Of a stretch of 64,000 nucleotides of DNA, positions 33,891 through 41,483 are shown in pieces (position 1 is the stretch's first letter; each line of letters starts with the position of its first letter). Origin of the DNA: Chloroflexota bacterium (GTDB lineage: Bacteria > Chloroflexota > UBA6077 > JACCZL01); the NCBI GenBank assembly GCA_030447245.1, contig JAUJPG010000012.1, positions 62,302 to 126,301 on the forward strand, in the 5' to 3' direction. A program made the position numbers and the translations under genes. Under the pieces are notes generated by a model. The model saw only the letters and a list, made by a program, of their open reading frames with translations. It was not told the origin of the DNA and made no database searches.

Positions 33891-34688
33891 CTAGCTGCTC
33901 GCGCTCGAGTAGCGCTGCAGCGAGTAGCCCCAGAAGCGGTTCGAGGCCCAGAGCAGCGCGCAAGTCAGGCCGACCTGGTACGGGGCCATCCACGGATCGA
34001 GCAGGCCGAGCAGCGCCTTCGAAGGCAGCGTGGCGACCAGCGCGATCGGGATGGCGAACGTCACGAGGAGGCGAAGCGGTCCGCGAAAGACGTCGCTTGG
34101 GACGCGCGCAACGCTCATGATCGCCGGCAGGAGGTGCCCGATGTTGTTGATCCGCCCGGTCCAGATCGCCAGGGTGACGGTCATGAACCAGAGCGCGTAG
34201 ATCGAGACGACCGCGCAGGCGACCAGCAGCAGGTACAGGGCGACGTCGACGGGCGATGGCTGCAGGCCGACGCGCCGAACGCCGAAGAGCACCGTGCCAA
34301 TGGCGACGAGGACGCCCGGCAGCTCGGTGAAGTCGACGTAACGCACCGAGACCAGGAACTGGCTGGCGATCGGCTTGGTCAGCACGAAATCCAGCTCGCC
34401 CTTGTTGACCAGTTCGGAGAGCCTGAACATGCTGCGCTGGAACAGGAAGTTCTTCGCGCCGACGACCAACACGAACGTGCCGCTGAGGATGAACATCCGA
34501 TCCAGGTTCCACCCGACGATGTCGCGGACGTTGCTGAAGACCAGGCCGGCCAGGATTAGCGAGAGAAACGCCCAGCCCAAGCTGGCGATCGCGCTGAACG
34601 CGAAGTGGACGCGGAACTCCAACTCGCGCACCAGACAATTCCGCAGGCAGGCGACGTACACGCGCCAGTAGCGGACGGCGTGGGTCAT
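33891..34688 (-). CDS. ABC-2 type permease (DUF990-like), second subunit
   Basis: 265 residues from ATG 34688, overlapping the previous gene as ATGA. Six hydrophobic segments; the region FRLSELVNKGELDFVLTKPI is the cytoplasmic helix typical of DUF990/ABC-2 exporters found as paired permeases with one ATPase. ABC transporters of this three-gene type export unknown, often antibiotic-like or lipid-like, compounds. The preceding permease is a paralogue (compare VDRQIRQGELSMLLVRPM). Confidence 0.9.
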   Translation of the reverse strand: MTHAVRYWRVYVACLRNCLVRELEFRVHFAFSAIASLGWAFLSLILAGLVFSNVRDIVGWNLDRMFILSGTFVLVVGAKNFLFQRSMFRLSELVNKGELDFVLTKPIASQFLVSVRYVDFTELPGVLVAIGTVLFGVRRVGLQPSPVDVALYLLLVACAVVSIYALWFMTVTLAIWTGRINNIGHLLPAIMSVARVPSDVFRGPLRLLVTFAIPIALVATLPSKALLGLLDPWMAPYQVGLTCALLWASNRFWGYSLQRYSSASS

Positions 34689-35482
34689 CCGCCGACCGCC
34701 TCGTAGCGACGCAGGCCGCACCGCCAGATTGCGCAGGCGAGCATGCCCAGTCCGAATGTCCAGGCGAGCTGGGCGAGGAGCGCTTGGAGGAGCGCCGGGC
34801 CGACCAGGCGGCCGATCGCCGCCTGGACCGGAACGTAGAAGAGGTACTGGAACGGCAGGACGTCCGCCGCGGGGCGCAGCCAGCCTGGGAGGAGGTCCAA
34901 CGGCAGCAGGAACCCGCCGAAGACCAGGGTCAGGACTTCGTGCAGGGTCACGAGGCCGAAGATGTCGGTCAGCCAGAAGCCGCAGAAGCCGAGGCACAGC
35001 TTCAGGAAGAAGGAGGCCAGATACCCCAGGACGATGCTCAGCGCCACCGGCGGCAACCACGTCCACGCGACGGACGGCGCGTCGAGGTGCGGCGCTAGCC
35101 AGAGCAAGCAAGACAGCAGGACCGGCGCAACGAGCACCAGGCGAAACCCGCGCCAGGCGAAGTCCGGTAGCAGCCACGTCGCCCAGGGGTTCATCGGCCG
35201 AACCAAGAGCATCGAGAGCTCCCCCTGGCGGATCTGGCGGTCGACGTCCCACTCGCAGTGGGCGGTGATCGCATTGCGGAGGACCATCACCGCTAGCGTG
35301 TAGAGCAGCATCGAGCCGAGATCGTAGCCGGCGATCTGGTCATGGCCTTCGTAGGCGGCGAGCCAGACGAACGCCATCGTGATCGGCCCCAGTACGTCGT
35401 AGAGGAACCAGATCACCGCCTCGGCGCGGTACTGGACCGCATCCTGGAACGCGATCCGCCAGAGCGCGACGTAGAGGCCCAT
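34685..35482 (-). CDS. ABC-2 type permease, first subunit
   Basis: 265 residues with about six membrane segments. VDRQIRQGELSMLLVRPMNP is the conserved cytoplasmic segment shared with the second permease, and FGGFLLPLDLLPGWLRPAAD is the late loop of this family. It follows the ATPase gene by nine bases and overlaps the second permease gene by four, so ATPase, permease, permease and hydrolase form one transcription unit. Confidence 0.9.
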   Translation of the reverse strand: MGLYVALWRIAFQDAVQYRAEAVIWFLYDVLGPITMAFVWLAAYEGHDQIAGYDLGSMLLYTLAVMVLRNAITAHCEWDVDRQIRQGELSMLLVRPMNPWATWLLPDFAWRGFRLVLVAPVLLSCLLWLAPHLDAPSVAWTWLPPVALSIVLGYLASFFLKLCLGFCGFWLTDIFGLVTLHEVLTLVFGGFLLPLDLLPGWLRPAADVLPFQYLFYVPVQAAIGRLVGPALLQALLAQLAWTFGLGMLACAIWRCGLRRYEAVGG

Positions 35483-35491
35483 ACCCTGCCC

Positions 35492-36491
35492 CTAGCCTCC
35501 CTCGATGAACAGCGCCCGGATGACGTCCTCGACGTCCGGCTCCTGGATCGCCAGGTCGCGGACCGGCAAGGCAGCCAGGAGGCGGGCGGCGCGCTCAGGA
35601 ACGTCGGCGCGCGGGACGCGGAGCGTCACCTTGTGGGGCTGCCAATCGGCCAGCTCGCCGAAGGCCGCCAGCTCAGCCCTGGCAACCGGTCGGTCCAACT
35701 CAACCTGGAGCAGCTTGTCGCCGGCGTGGCGCCGGACCAGGTCATCCAGTCGGCCATCGTAGACCAGGCGGCCCTGGTTGATGACGACCACTCGCCCGCA
35801 CAGCGCCTCCACGTCGTCCATGTAATGGCTGGTCAGCAGGATCGTCGCCGCGTGACGCTGGTTGTAGTCGGCGAGGAACTCGCGGATCTTCTTCTGCATC
35901 ACGAGGTCCAGCCCGATCGTCGGCTCGTCCAGGAACAGCACGTCCGGGGCGGTGGAGCAGCGCGCCGGCCAACTCGCACTTCATCCGCTCGCCGAGCGAG
36001 AGCTTGCGTACCTGAACCCCGAGCAGCGGACCTAGCTCCAGCAGCTCGACCAGCTCGTCCAGCGCCGCCCGGAACTCGGCCTCCGGCACGCCGTAAATCT
36101 CCTTGTTCAGCAGGAACGACTCGATCGCTGGCAGGTCCCACCAGAGCTGGTTCTTCTGGCCCAGGACGAGCGAGAACCGTCGCTGGAACGCCCGCTCTCG
36201 GCGGAACGGCTCGTGGCCCAGCACCCGCACCTGCCCCGAGGTCGGGTAGAGCAGCCCGGCCAGCACCTTGAGCGTGGTCGTCTTGCCAGCCCCGTTCGGC
36301 CCAAGGAAACCGATCAGCTCGCCGCGACCGATCCGAAAGCTGACGTCGTCAACGGCGCGGACGTCCAGGTAGCTCCGACGCGCCAGCCCGCGCAGCGACG
36401 CAAGCAGGCCGGGCTCTTTCTTGGCGACGCGGTACACCTTCGACAGGCCGTCGACAGCAATGACTGGCGCTACGACATCTACCATCGGCAT
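35492..36491 (-). CDS. ABC exporter ATPase, interrupted by a +1 frameshift
   Basis: Reads as one ATPase of about 330 residues in two frames. The first frame (36491 down to about 35950) holds MVDVVAPVIAVDGLSKVYRV, Walker A GPNGAGKT, the Q-loop VLGQKNQLWWDLP and the signature LSLGERMKCELAGALLHRP. The second frame (35945 down to 35492) resumes at once with DVLFLDEPTIGLD (Walker B), LLTSHYMDDVEAL (H-loop) and the C-terminal domain. The switch is in a run of four C at 35946-35949, where three would restore HRPDVLFLDEP. A homopolymer error or a real indel are both possible. It resembles the NatA/DUF990-associated ATPases and serves the two permeases downstream. Confidence 0.85.
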
Positions 36492-36525
36492 TGAACCTAC
36501 GCTGGGCGTTGAACCTACGGTCGGC
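36490..36525. repeat. Imperfect 18-bp tandem repeat at the ATPase start
   Basis: attgaacctacgctgggc and gttgaacctacggtcggc are adjacent copies; on the minus strand GTAGGTTCAA occurs twice with 18-base spacing just upstream of the ATPase ATG. It could be an operator or a small duplication. Confidence 0.5.
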
Positions 36526-36568
36526 GCTGCGCGCGGCGGCCGACGGGCCCGCGTCGTCTTCGGACCCT

Positions 36569-37777
36569 TCAGGTGGTCGCCGCGGCCACCGCCGGAGTGT
36601 CCGCGGCCCGCCGGCGCGGTTCCAGCGCCACGGCGAACAGGGTGGCCAGCAGGGACAGGCCCACGCCGACGACGATCACCGGCGGGTAGCCGCCGAGCAG
36701 GTCGTAGCCCAGCCCGGCCAGGTACGAGCCGACGGCCGAGCCGAGCTGGTGAGCGACGACCAGCAGACCCATCAGCGCGCCGATCATCCGCGACCCAAAC
36801 AGCTCGGCGGCTGCCTTTGCGCTCAGCGGGACCGTCGCCATGTCGGTCAGCCCGAACACCAGCGCGAAGAGGACCAAAGCCAGCTCATCGGTCGCCGTCG
36901 CCAGCCAGAGCAGCGCGAAAGCCCGTACCCCGTACGCCGCGATCAGCGGTCGTCGGCTGCCCCAACGGTCGGCTGCCTGGCCGGCCCCGATCAGGCCAAA
37001 GACGTTCGCCAACCCGAGCAGCCCGAGCACCTGCGCGCCAAGCACGTCCGGCAGTCCAACGTCGGCCGCGTACGGCACCAGGTGGGTGTGGACGAGCCCG
37101 AGGGTCGTCATCCCGCATAGGAAGTAGGCCCCGAAGAGCAGCACGAACGGCCGTTGCCTGAATGCCGCGCGGTACACGCCGGCCAGCCCCGGCGTCACCA
37201 CCCGCGGCGGAGCTGGCGATCGACCGAGCAGCCACCAGGCCACCGGCAGCACCAGGAGCAGCAGGCCCAGGCCGAAGCCGGCCATCGTCGAGCGCCAGCC
37301 GACCGCGGCGATGGCCAGCGCTCCCAGCGGCGCCAACAAGAGCTGTCCGAGCGGCGCACCGGCGCTGATGATCCCGAAGATCAGGCCCTGGCGTCGGACG
37401 AACCGCTGGACAACCGCCGCGGCAATCGTCGCGTTCGCCGCGCCAGCGTAGGCCAGCGAGGTAACCATGACGAACATCAGGGCAAACTGCCAGAGCGTCC
37501 CCGCCTGTGACGCGCCGATCGCCCCGAGGCCCGCGAACAGAACCGCGCCGGGGACGATCAGTCGCGGGCCGTGGACGTCCACGAGCCGCCCGGCGAGCGG
37601 CTGACCGAGCCCGAAGGCCAGGAGGCTGAGCGCAGCGACCAGCGCCACGGCGGCACGGTCAGCCGCGAATTCGGCCTCCAGCGGCCTGACCCAGATCCCA
37701 AAGACCTGGCGCAGTCCCCCGACCCCGAACACGACCAGCAGCGCCCCGCCCGCCAGCCCCAACCCGCTCGCGCCCAT
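36569..37777 (-). CDS. MFS transporter
   Basis: 402 residues, twelve predicted helices. The start ATG 37777 begins directly at helix 1 (GLGLAGGALLVVFGVGGLRQ). GQPLAGRLVDVHGPRLIV is the MFS loop 2-3 motif (GxLaDrxGxrxx form) and GAGQAADRWGSRRPLIAAYG is its counterpart between helices 8 and 9. The family resembles oxalate/monocarboxylate-type MFS carriers (QVFGIWVRPLEAEFAADR near the start). Substrate unknown. TACAAT sits six bases before the ATG, suggesting a leaderless transcript. Confidence 0.92.
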   Translation of the reverse strand: MGASGLGLAGGALLVVFGVGGLRQVFGIWVRPLEAEFAADRAAVALVAALSLLAFGLGQPLAGRLVDVHGPRLIVPGAVLFAGLGAIGASQAGTLWQFALMFVMVTSLAYAGAANATIAAAVVQRFVRRQGLIFGIISAGAPLGQLLLAPLGALAIAAVGWRSTMAGFGLGLLLLVLPVAWWLLGRSPAPPRVVTPGLAGVYRAAFRQRPFVLLFGAYFLCGMTTLGLVHTHLVPYAADVGLPDVLGAQVLGLLGLANVFGLIGAGQAADRWGSRRPLIAAYGVRAFALLWLATATDELALVLFALVFGLTDMATVPLSAKAAAELFGSRMIGALMGLLVVAHQLGSAVGSYLAGLGYDLLGGYPPVIVVGVGLSLLATLFAVALEPRRRAADTPAVAAATT

Positions 37778-37783
37778 GCCACG

Positions 37784-37789
37784 ATTGTA
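37784..37789 (-). promoter_or_regulatory. -10-like TACAAT six bases before the MFS start (leaderless)
   Basis: The minus strand reads GGTACAATCGTGGCATG. Spacing to the ATG equals that of TATACT at ispH, and no Shine-Dalgarno precedes the gene. Confidence 0.45.
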
Positions 37790-37896
37790 CCTGCCGCCTG
37801 GACGACGGGTGCTCTGAGTGCGGACGGGAAGCAGCGCCTGCCCGTCATTCAACGATGCGCGACGTCTCCGGCCGACAGCTTCCCAGGGTCGACCGG

Positions 37897-39549
37897 CTAC
37901 CTGCCGAAGCCGCCTCCGAGCTCCAGGACGACGAAACGGTCGTCGGCCCACAGCTCGGTCGGTTGCAGGAACCGGTACGCCTCGGCGCGGGCGCGCTCGG
38001 CGACGATGTAGCGGATGCCGTACTTGCGGGCCAGGTGGCCGACGATGTCAGGTGGATACGCCGTCGAGTTGACGACGAGCGGATAGCCGGTGAAGGCGTG
38101 CAGGACGTGGTCGCCGAGGATCGGACCCCGGCCGCGGGCGACCAGCGCGTCGGCGGCGGCACGCAAATGGCGTGTCTCCTCAACCCACTCGGTCTCGCCC
38201 TGGCCACCGAAGTTGTCGCGGACCAGCCCGCCGTCGTAGTAGTACGTGTGGCTCGGGATCGTCGCGAAGGTCCACAGGTTGGTGAACAGGCACAGCCCAA
38301 CGGTGATCGACACGAGCAAGTTCCGCATGGCCGGTGGCTTGAGCTGCCAGGCAAACCAGCTTCCAATCGCCATGACCAACGGCAGCAGGGGCACCAGGTA
38401 GCGGAACTTCGTCGTCGGCCACCAGACCACCAGCGCCAGGTGAACCAACGCCAGGATGACGAGCGCGGTCAGGCCGTGACTGGGTGTGGTGGATGCGGGG
38501 GCATCCGGGCCTTCCACTCCCCGACATCCAGCGCCCAACACCCACCACCCGACGCCCGCCAGGAAGAAGCCTAGCAGCACCGGCGTGAGGACCAGGAGCT
38601 GGCGCGCCACGAAACCGACGTTGCCATACAGGTCGACCGCCCGCGCCCGCGCCGCCGCCGCCGCGCCCTCGATCGGAGGGAGGGTGCGCTTGATCACCTC
38701 GTCGCCGAGGATGACGTACTCGACCTGTCGGCTGCCGCCGGCCAGCGAGCGCTCGAGCGGCTGGCTCCAGAGCGGGTTGCCGAATACGACCGCGTTGTGG
38801 GCCAGCCAGGGCGCGGCGACGGCGAGCATCACGCCCAGGCTGATGGCCGGGCCGACCAGCGCCTCGCGTCGGAATGCCCGCCGTCCGTGGCCCACGACGT
38901 GGATCACGACCAGCGCGACTGGTAGCGTCACGGCCGGGTAGTTCGTCAGCAAGGCAAGCCCCATGATGATCCCGACGACCGCTGCGCCGCGCCGTTCGTC
39001 GAGGCCGCGGGCACCGGCGCGCCAGACGAAGAGCAGATAGAAGAGCGCCAGCAAGATCCAGAGCGAGCCGTTGCCCGAGAAGTCGACCAGCGGGTACGAG
39101 GCGGCGACCAGGCCAGCGGTCAGCAGCCCCGGCCCGTGCCCGATCAGCGGTCGGCAGGCCAGGTAACAGAGCGGTACCAGCACAACCCCGACGAGAAGGC
39201 TGAGCAGCTTCAGCGCCGCGTAGCCGTTGCCGAGCAGGAGCGCGAGCGGGGCGCCGAGTAGCGGCCACAGCGGCGGGTGCTGGTCCGGTGGGTAGCCCCA
39301 GCCAAAGCGGTCGATCGGGTAGTAGCGGACGTCTACGATCGGGACGAGCAACGCTCCGCGCGTCGCCACAGAGTCGGCAATCGCCGCGTCGAGGACGACG
39401 TCGCCGTGGGGCCAGACGTTGAAGGCGAACGCGGCGAGCCGCCAGACGGCGCCCGCGAGCGTCAGTGCCATCAGGATTGGGACCACCGACCGTCCCGCTG
39501 CTGTCCTGGGCGTCAGCGGGTGGGTGACGGCGCCGATACCCGGAGACAC
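37897..39549 (-). CDS. PMT/ArnT-type membrane glycosyltransferase (GT39/GT83-like)
   Basis: About 550 residues from GTG 39549, chosen because of GGAGGGG six bases upstream and because upstream sequence is Pro/Arg-rich with no membrane character. An in-frame ATG at 39702 coincides with a likely -10. About eleven membrane helices. The first loop holds GDVVLDAAIADSVATRGALL...YPPDQHPPLWPLLGAPL, the region of the Asp-rich catalytic loop of lipid-phosphate-sugar-dependent transferases. A C-terminal extracytoplasmic part ends in GIRYIVAERARAEAY. It transfers a sugar from a polyprenyl-phosphate carrier outside the membrane; the acceptor is unknown. Confidence 0.85.
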   Translation of the reverse strand: MSPGIGAVTHPLTPRTAAGRSVVPILMALTLAGAVWRLAAFAFNVWPHGDVVLDAAIADSVATRGALLVPIVDVRYYPIDRFGWGYPPDQHPPLWPLLGAPLALLLGNGYAALKLLSLLVGVVLVPLCYLACRPLIGHGPGLLTAGLVAASYPLVDFSGNGSLWILLALFYLLFVWRAGARGLDERRGAAVVGIIMGLALLTNYPAVTLPVALVVIHVVGHGRRAFRREALVGPAISLGVMLAVAAPWLAHNAVVFGNPLWSQPLERSLAGGSRQVEYVILGDEVIKRTLPPIEGAAAAARARAVDLYGNVGFVARQLLVLTPVLLGFFLAGVGWWVLGAGCRGVEGPDAPASTTPSHGLTALVILALVHLALVVWWPTTKFRYLVPLLPLVMAIGSWFAWQLKPPAMRNLLVSITVGLCLFTNLWTFATIPSHTYYYDGGLVRDNFGGQGETEWVEETRHLRAAADALVARGRGPILGDHVLHAFTGYPLVVNSTAYPPDIVGHLARKYGIRYIVAERARAEAYRFLQPTELWADDRFVVLELGGGFGR

Positions 39550-39700
39550 ACGAGGCCCCTCCGGTGGCCCACCATCGGGACGACCGTCACAGGTGGACGA
39601 ACTGGGGCCGGCGGGACGCCCGCGGTCCGACGGGGCGTGCCCGCGCCGCGGACGGAAACGAGGCAGGCCCGTCTGGCTCCTCCCTGTGGACAGTCGCGCC

Positions 39701-39706
39701 ATGATA
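39701..39706 (-). promoter_or_regulatory. -10-like TATCAT upstream of the glycosyltransferase
   Basis: Minus strand ATGCTATCATGG, sharing the decamer ATGCTATCAT with the NodB-fold gene promoter. If used, it rules out the overlapping ATG at 39702 and favours the GTG start at 39549. Confidence 0.35.
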
Positions 39707-39768
39707 GCATAGGCTTCCTGCTCGTAGGCCCCGAACTGATCGGGGCGCCGCGCGCCCGCGAGGATGTG

Positions 39769-40143
39769 ATGCACACTCCGTCACCCTCCACCTCTCGGCG
39801 CGTCGTCGTGGTCGAAGACGACGAGGCGATCCTGGACATGGTACAGACGGTGCTCGAATCCGAGGACATCCTGGTCCACGGGTTCCGCAACCCGGCCGAG
39901 GCGCTGTGCGCGCCAGAGCTGTCGCTGGCCGACCTGGTGTTGCTGGACCTGACCCTGCCGACCATGAGCGGCGAGGAGTTCATGGGCGCGCTTCGCGCGC
40001 GCGGCGCGCGCGTGCCGGTGTGCATCATGACCGCCGTCGCCGAGATCGACGAGCGTGGCCGCTTGATGGGCGCTGACGGGGCGATCCGCAAACCGTTTGA
40101 CCTGGACGACCTGCTGACCACGGTCGGAAGGTTCGTCAGGTGA
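39769..40143 (+). CDS. Single-domain response regulator (CheY-like receiver)
   Basis: 124 residues, receiver domain only. Asp17-Asp18 (VVEDDEA), phosphoacceptor Asp60 (VLLDLTLP), Thr88 (IMTAV) and Lys108 (IRKPFD) are all in place, so it should be phosphorylated normally. No output domain and no kinase gene are nearby. It is probably a phosphorelay or protein-interaction element. The ATG has AGGA four bases upstream; GTG 39766 is an alternative. It is divergent from the glycosyltransferase gene. Confidence 0.93.
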   Translation: MHTPSPSTSRRVVVVEDDEAILDMVQTVLESEDILVHGFRNPAEALCAPELSLADLVLLDLTLPTMSGEEFMGALRARGARVPVCIMTAVAEIDERGRLMGADGAIRKPFDLDDLLTTVGRFVR

Positions 40144-40209
40144 TCATCCAGGCCTGGCGGGCTCGAGCGGTTCTGCATCATGCCGGTCCGGACATCCAGG
40201 AGGTAACGC

Positions 40210-40296
40210 ATGGCTGATCGCGTCCGCGCGGCTATGGTTGGCGTCAGCGTGATCGGCGAGCCGGGCCAGCCAATCGCCGCGTTGCCCCGCGCGTGA
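40210..40296 (+). CDS. 28-residue open frame with strong ribosome-binding site
   Basis: AGGAGG (40197-40202) precedes the ATG by seven bases, and the TGA overlaps the asparaginase GTG start as GTGA. The product is MADRVRAAMVGVSVIGEPGQ followed by PIAALPRA. Its sequence faintly resembles the start of ADP-ribosylglycohydrolases (DRxRGAxxGxAxGDALG). It could be a leader peptide, a coupling ORF or a gene remnant. Confidence 0.35.
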   Translation: MADRVRAAMVGVSVIGEPGQPIAALPRA

Positions 40297-41394
40297 CGAC
40301 TCGCACAACCCGTCCGCGCGTCGCCGTCATCGGAACGGGCGGGTCGATCTCGACCGTTGGCCGCCACAGTTTGGACCTGTTCGAGTACGGTGACTTCGGC
40401 CGAACGCTCGAAGTGGACGAGCTGCTGGCGCGCTTTCCGGATGTGTCCGCAGCGGCGGAGGTCGTCCCAATCCGCTTCCGAGCCTTGCTCAGCACCGCGG
40501 TCGGCCCCCGTGAGTGGCTCGAGCTGCACGAGCTCGTCCACGACCTGGCGGCTCGAGAAGAGCGGCCGGACGGGATCGTGATCACCCACGGGACCGCCAC
40601 GCTCGAGGAGACGGCCTACTTCCTCAACCTGACCGTGAAGGTCGATCTGCCGGTCGTGCTGGTCGGGGCCCAGCGACCGCCCAACGGCCTGAGTACGGAC
40701 GCGGGGCTCAATCTCGTCAATGCCGTCCGCGTGGCAGCGGCCCCCGCGTCTCGCGGCCTCGGCGTACTGGTCTTGCTCAACGACGAGATCCAGGCGGCGC
40801 GCGAGGTCACCAAAGGCTCCACCTATCGCCTGGAGACGTTTCGGAGCCCTGACCTCGGCATGCTCGGCTACGCCGACCCGGATGGGCATGTCGCGATCTA
40901 CCGTGCCCCGACGCGCCGGCACGCCCCGCACACCGAGTTCGACGTCGCCGGCCGCGCCGACCTCCCGCGCGTTGACATCGCCTACTCCTACGCCGGCTCG
41001 GACGGCGCCGCCATCGACGCGCTGGTCGCTGGCGGGGCCGCGGGCATCCAGGGCGGGTCGGAGCGCGCTCGTCGAGGCGCGGCGTGCTGGCGTGCTCGTC
41101 GTCCAGGGCGGGCGCGTCCAGCGCGAGCGCGAGCACGAACAGGGCATCGTGGTGGCCGACAACCTCAAGAGTGGCGGGCGCTCACCGACGACCGCCGTGC
41201 TCCGAGCAGGCGTGCTCGTCGTCCAGAGCAACAGGGCCGGCAGCGGGCGCGTCCTCAGGCGCGAACGCGAGCGCGAACAGGGTATCGTGGTGGCCGACAA
41301 CCTCAACCCGCAAAAGGCGCGCGTGCTGGCGATCCTCGCCCTGACAGTCACCGACGACCCCGAGCAGGTCCAACGGTTCTTCGAGCAGTATTGA
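40293..41394 (+). pseudogene. L-asparaginase-like gene with internal duplication and frameshift
   Basis: The N-terminal two thirds are intact asparaginase: VAVIGTGGSISTVG (first catalytic Thr region), GIVITHGTATLEETAYFLNL (second Thr and Asp), VGAQRPPNGLSTDAGLNLVN. At about 41055 (GGAAGI) the frame breaks; the C-terminal part continues in the next frame as ALVEARRAGVLVVQ and ends VTDDPEQVQRFFEQY. Within it the segment AGVLVVQ...RERExEQGIVVADNL occurs twice, where asparaginases have one. About ten residues are missing at the break. L-Asn or another beta-amide was the likely substrate; the gene is probably inactive as read. Confidence 0.75.
41066..41312 (+). repeat. Diverged tandem duplication inside the asparaginase 3' end
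   Basis: Copy A (about 41066-41172) and copy B (about 41173-41312) share gcgctc, gcgtgctcgtcgtccag, the gcgagcgcga block and catcgtggtggccgacaacctcaa-type sequence, but differ by several indels. Copy B keeps the full family sequence (VVQSNRAGSGRVLRR); copy A lacks SNRAGSG. Confidence 0.7.
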
Positions 41395-41483
41395 CCAAAG
41401 CATGGACAACTGGTATCGCGCACGCCCTCGGTCACGCCGAGGACCGTTCGCCTAAAACCGTTCATGAGAAGGGAGGAGGCGCC

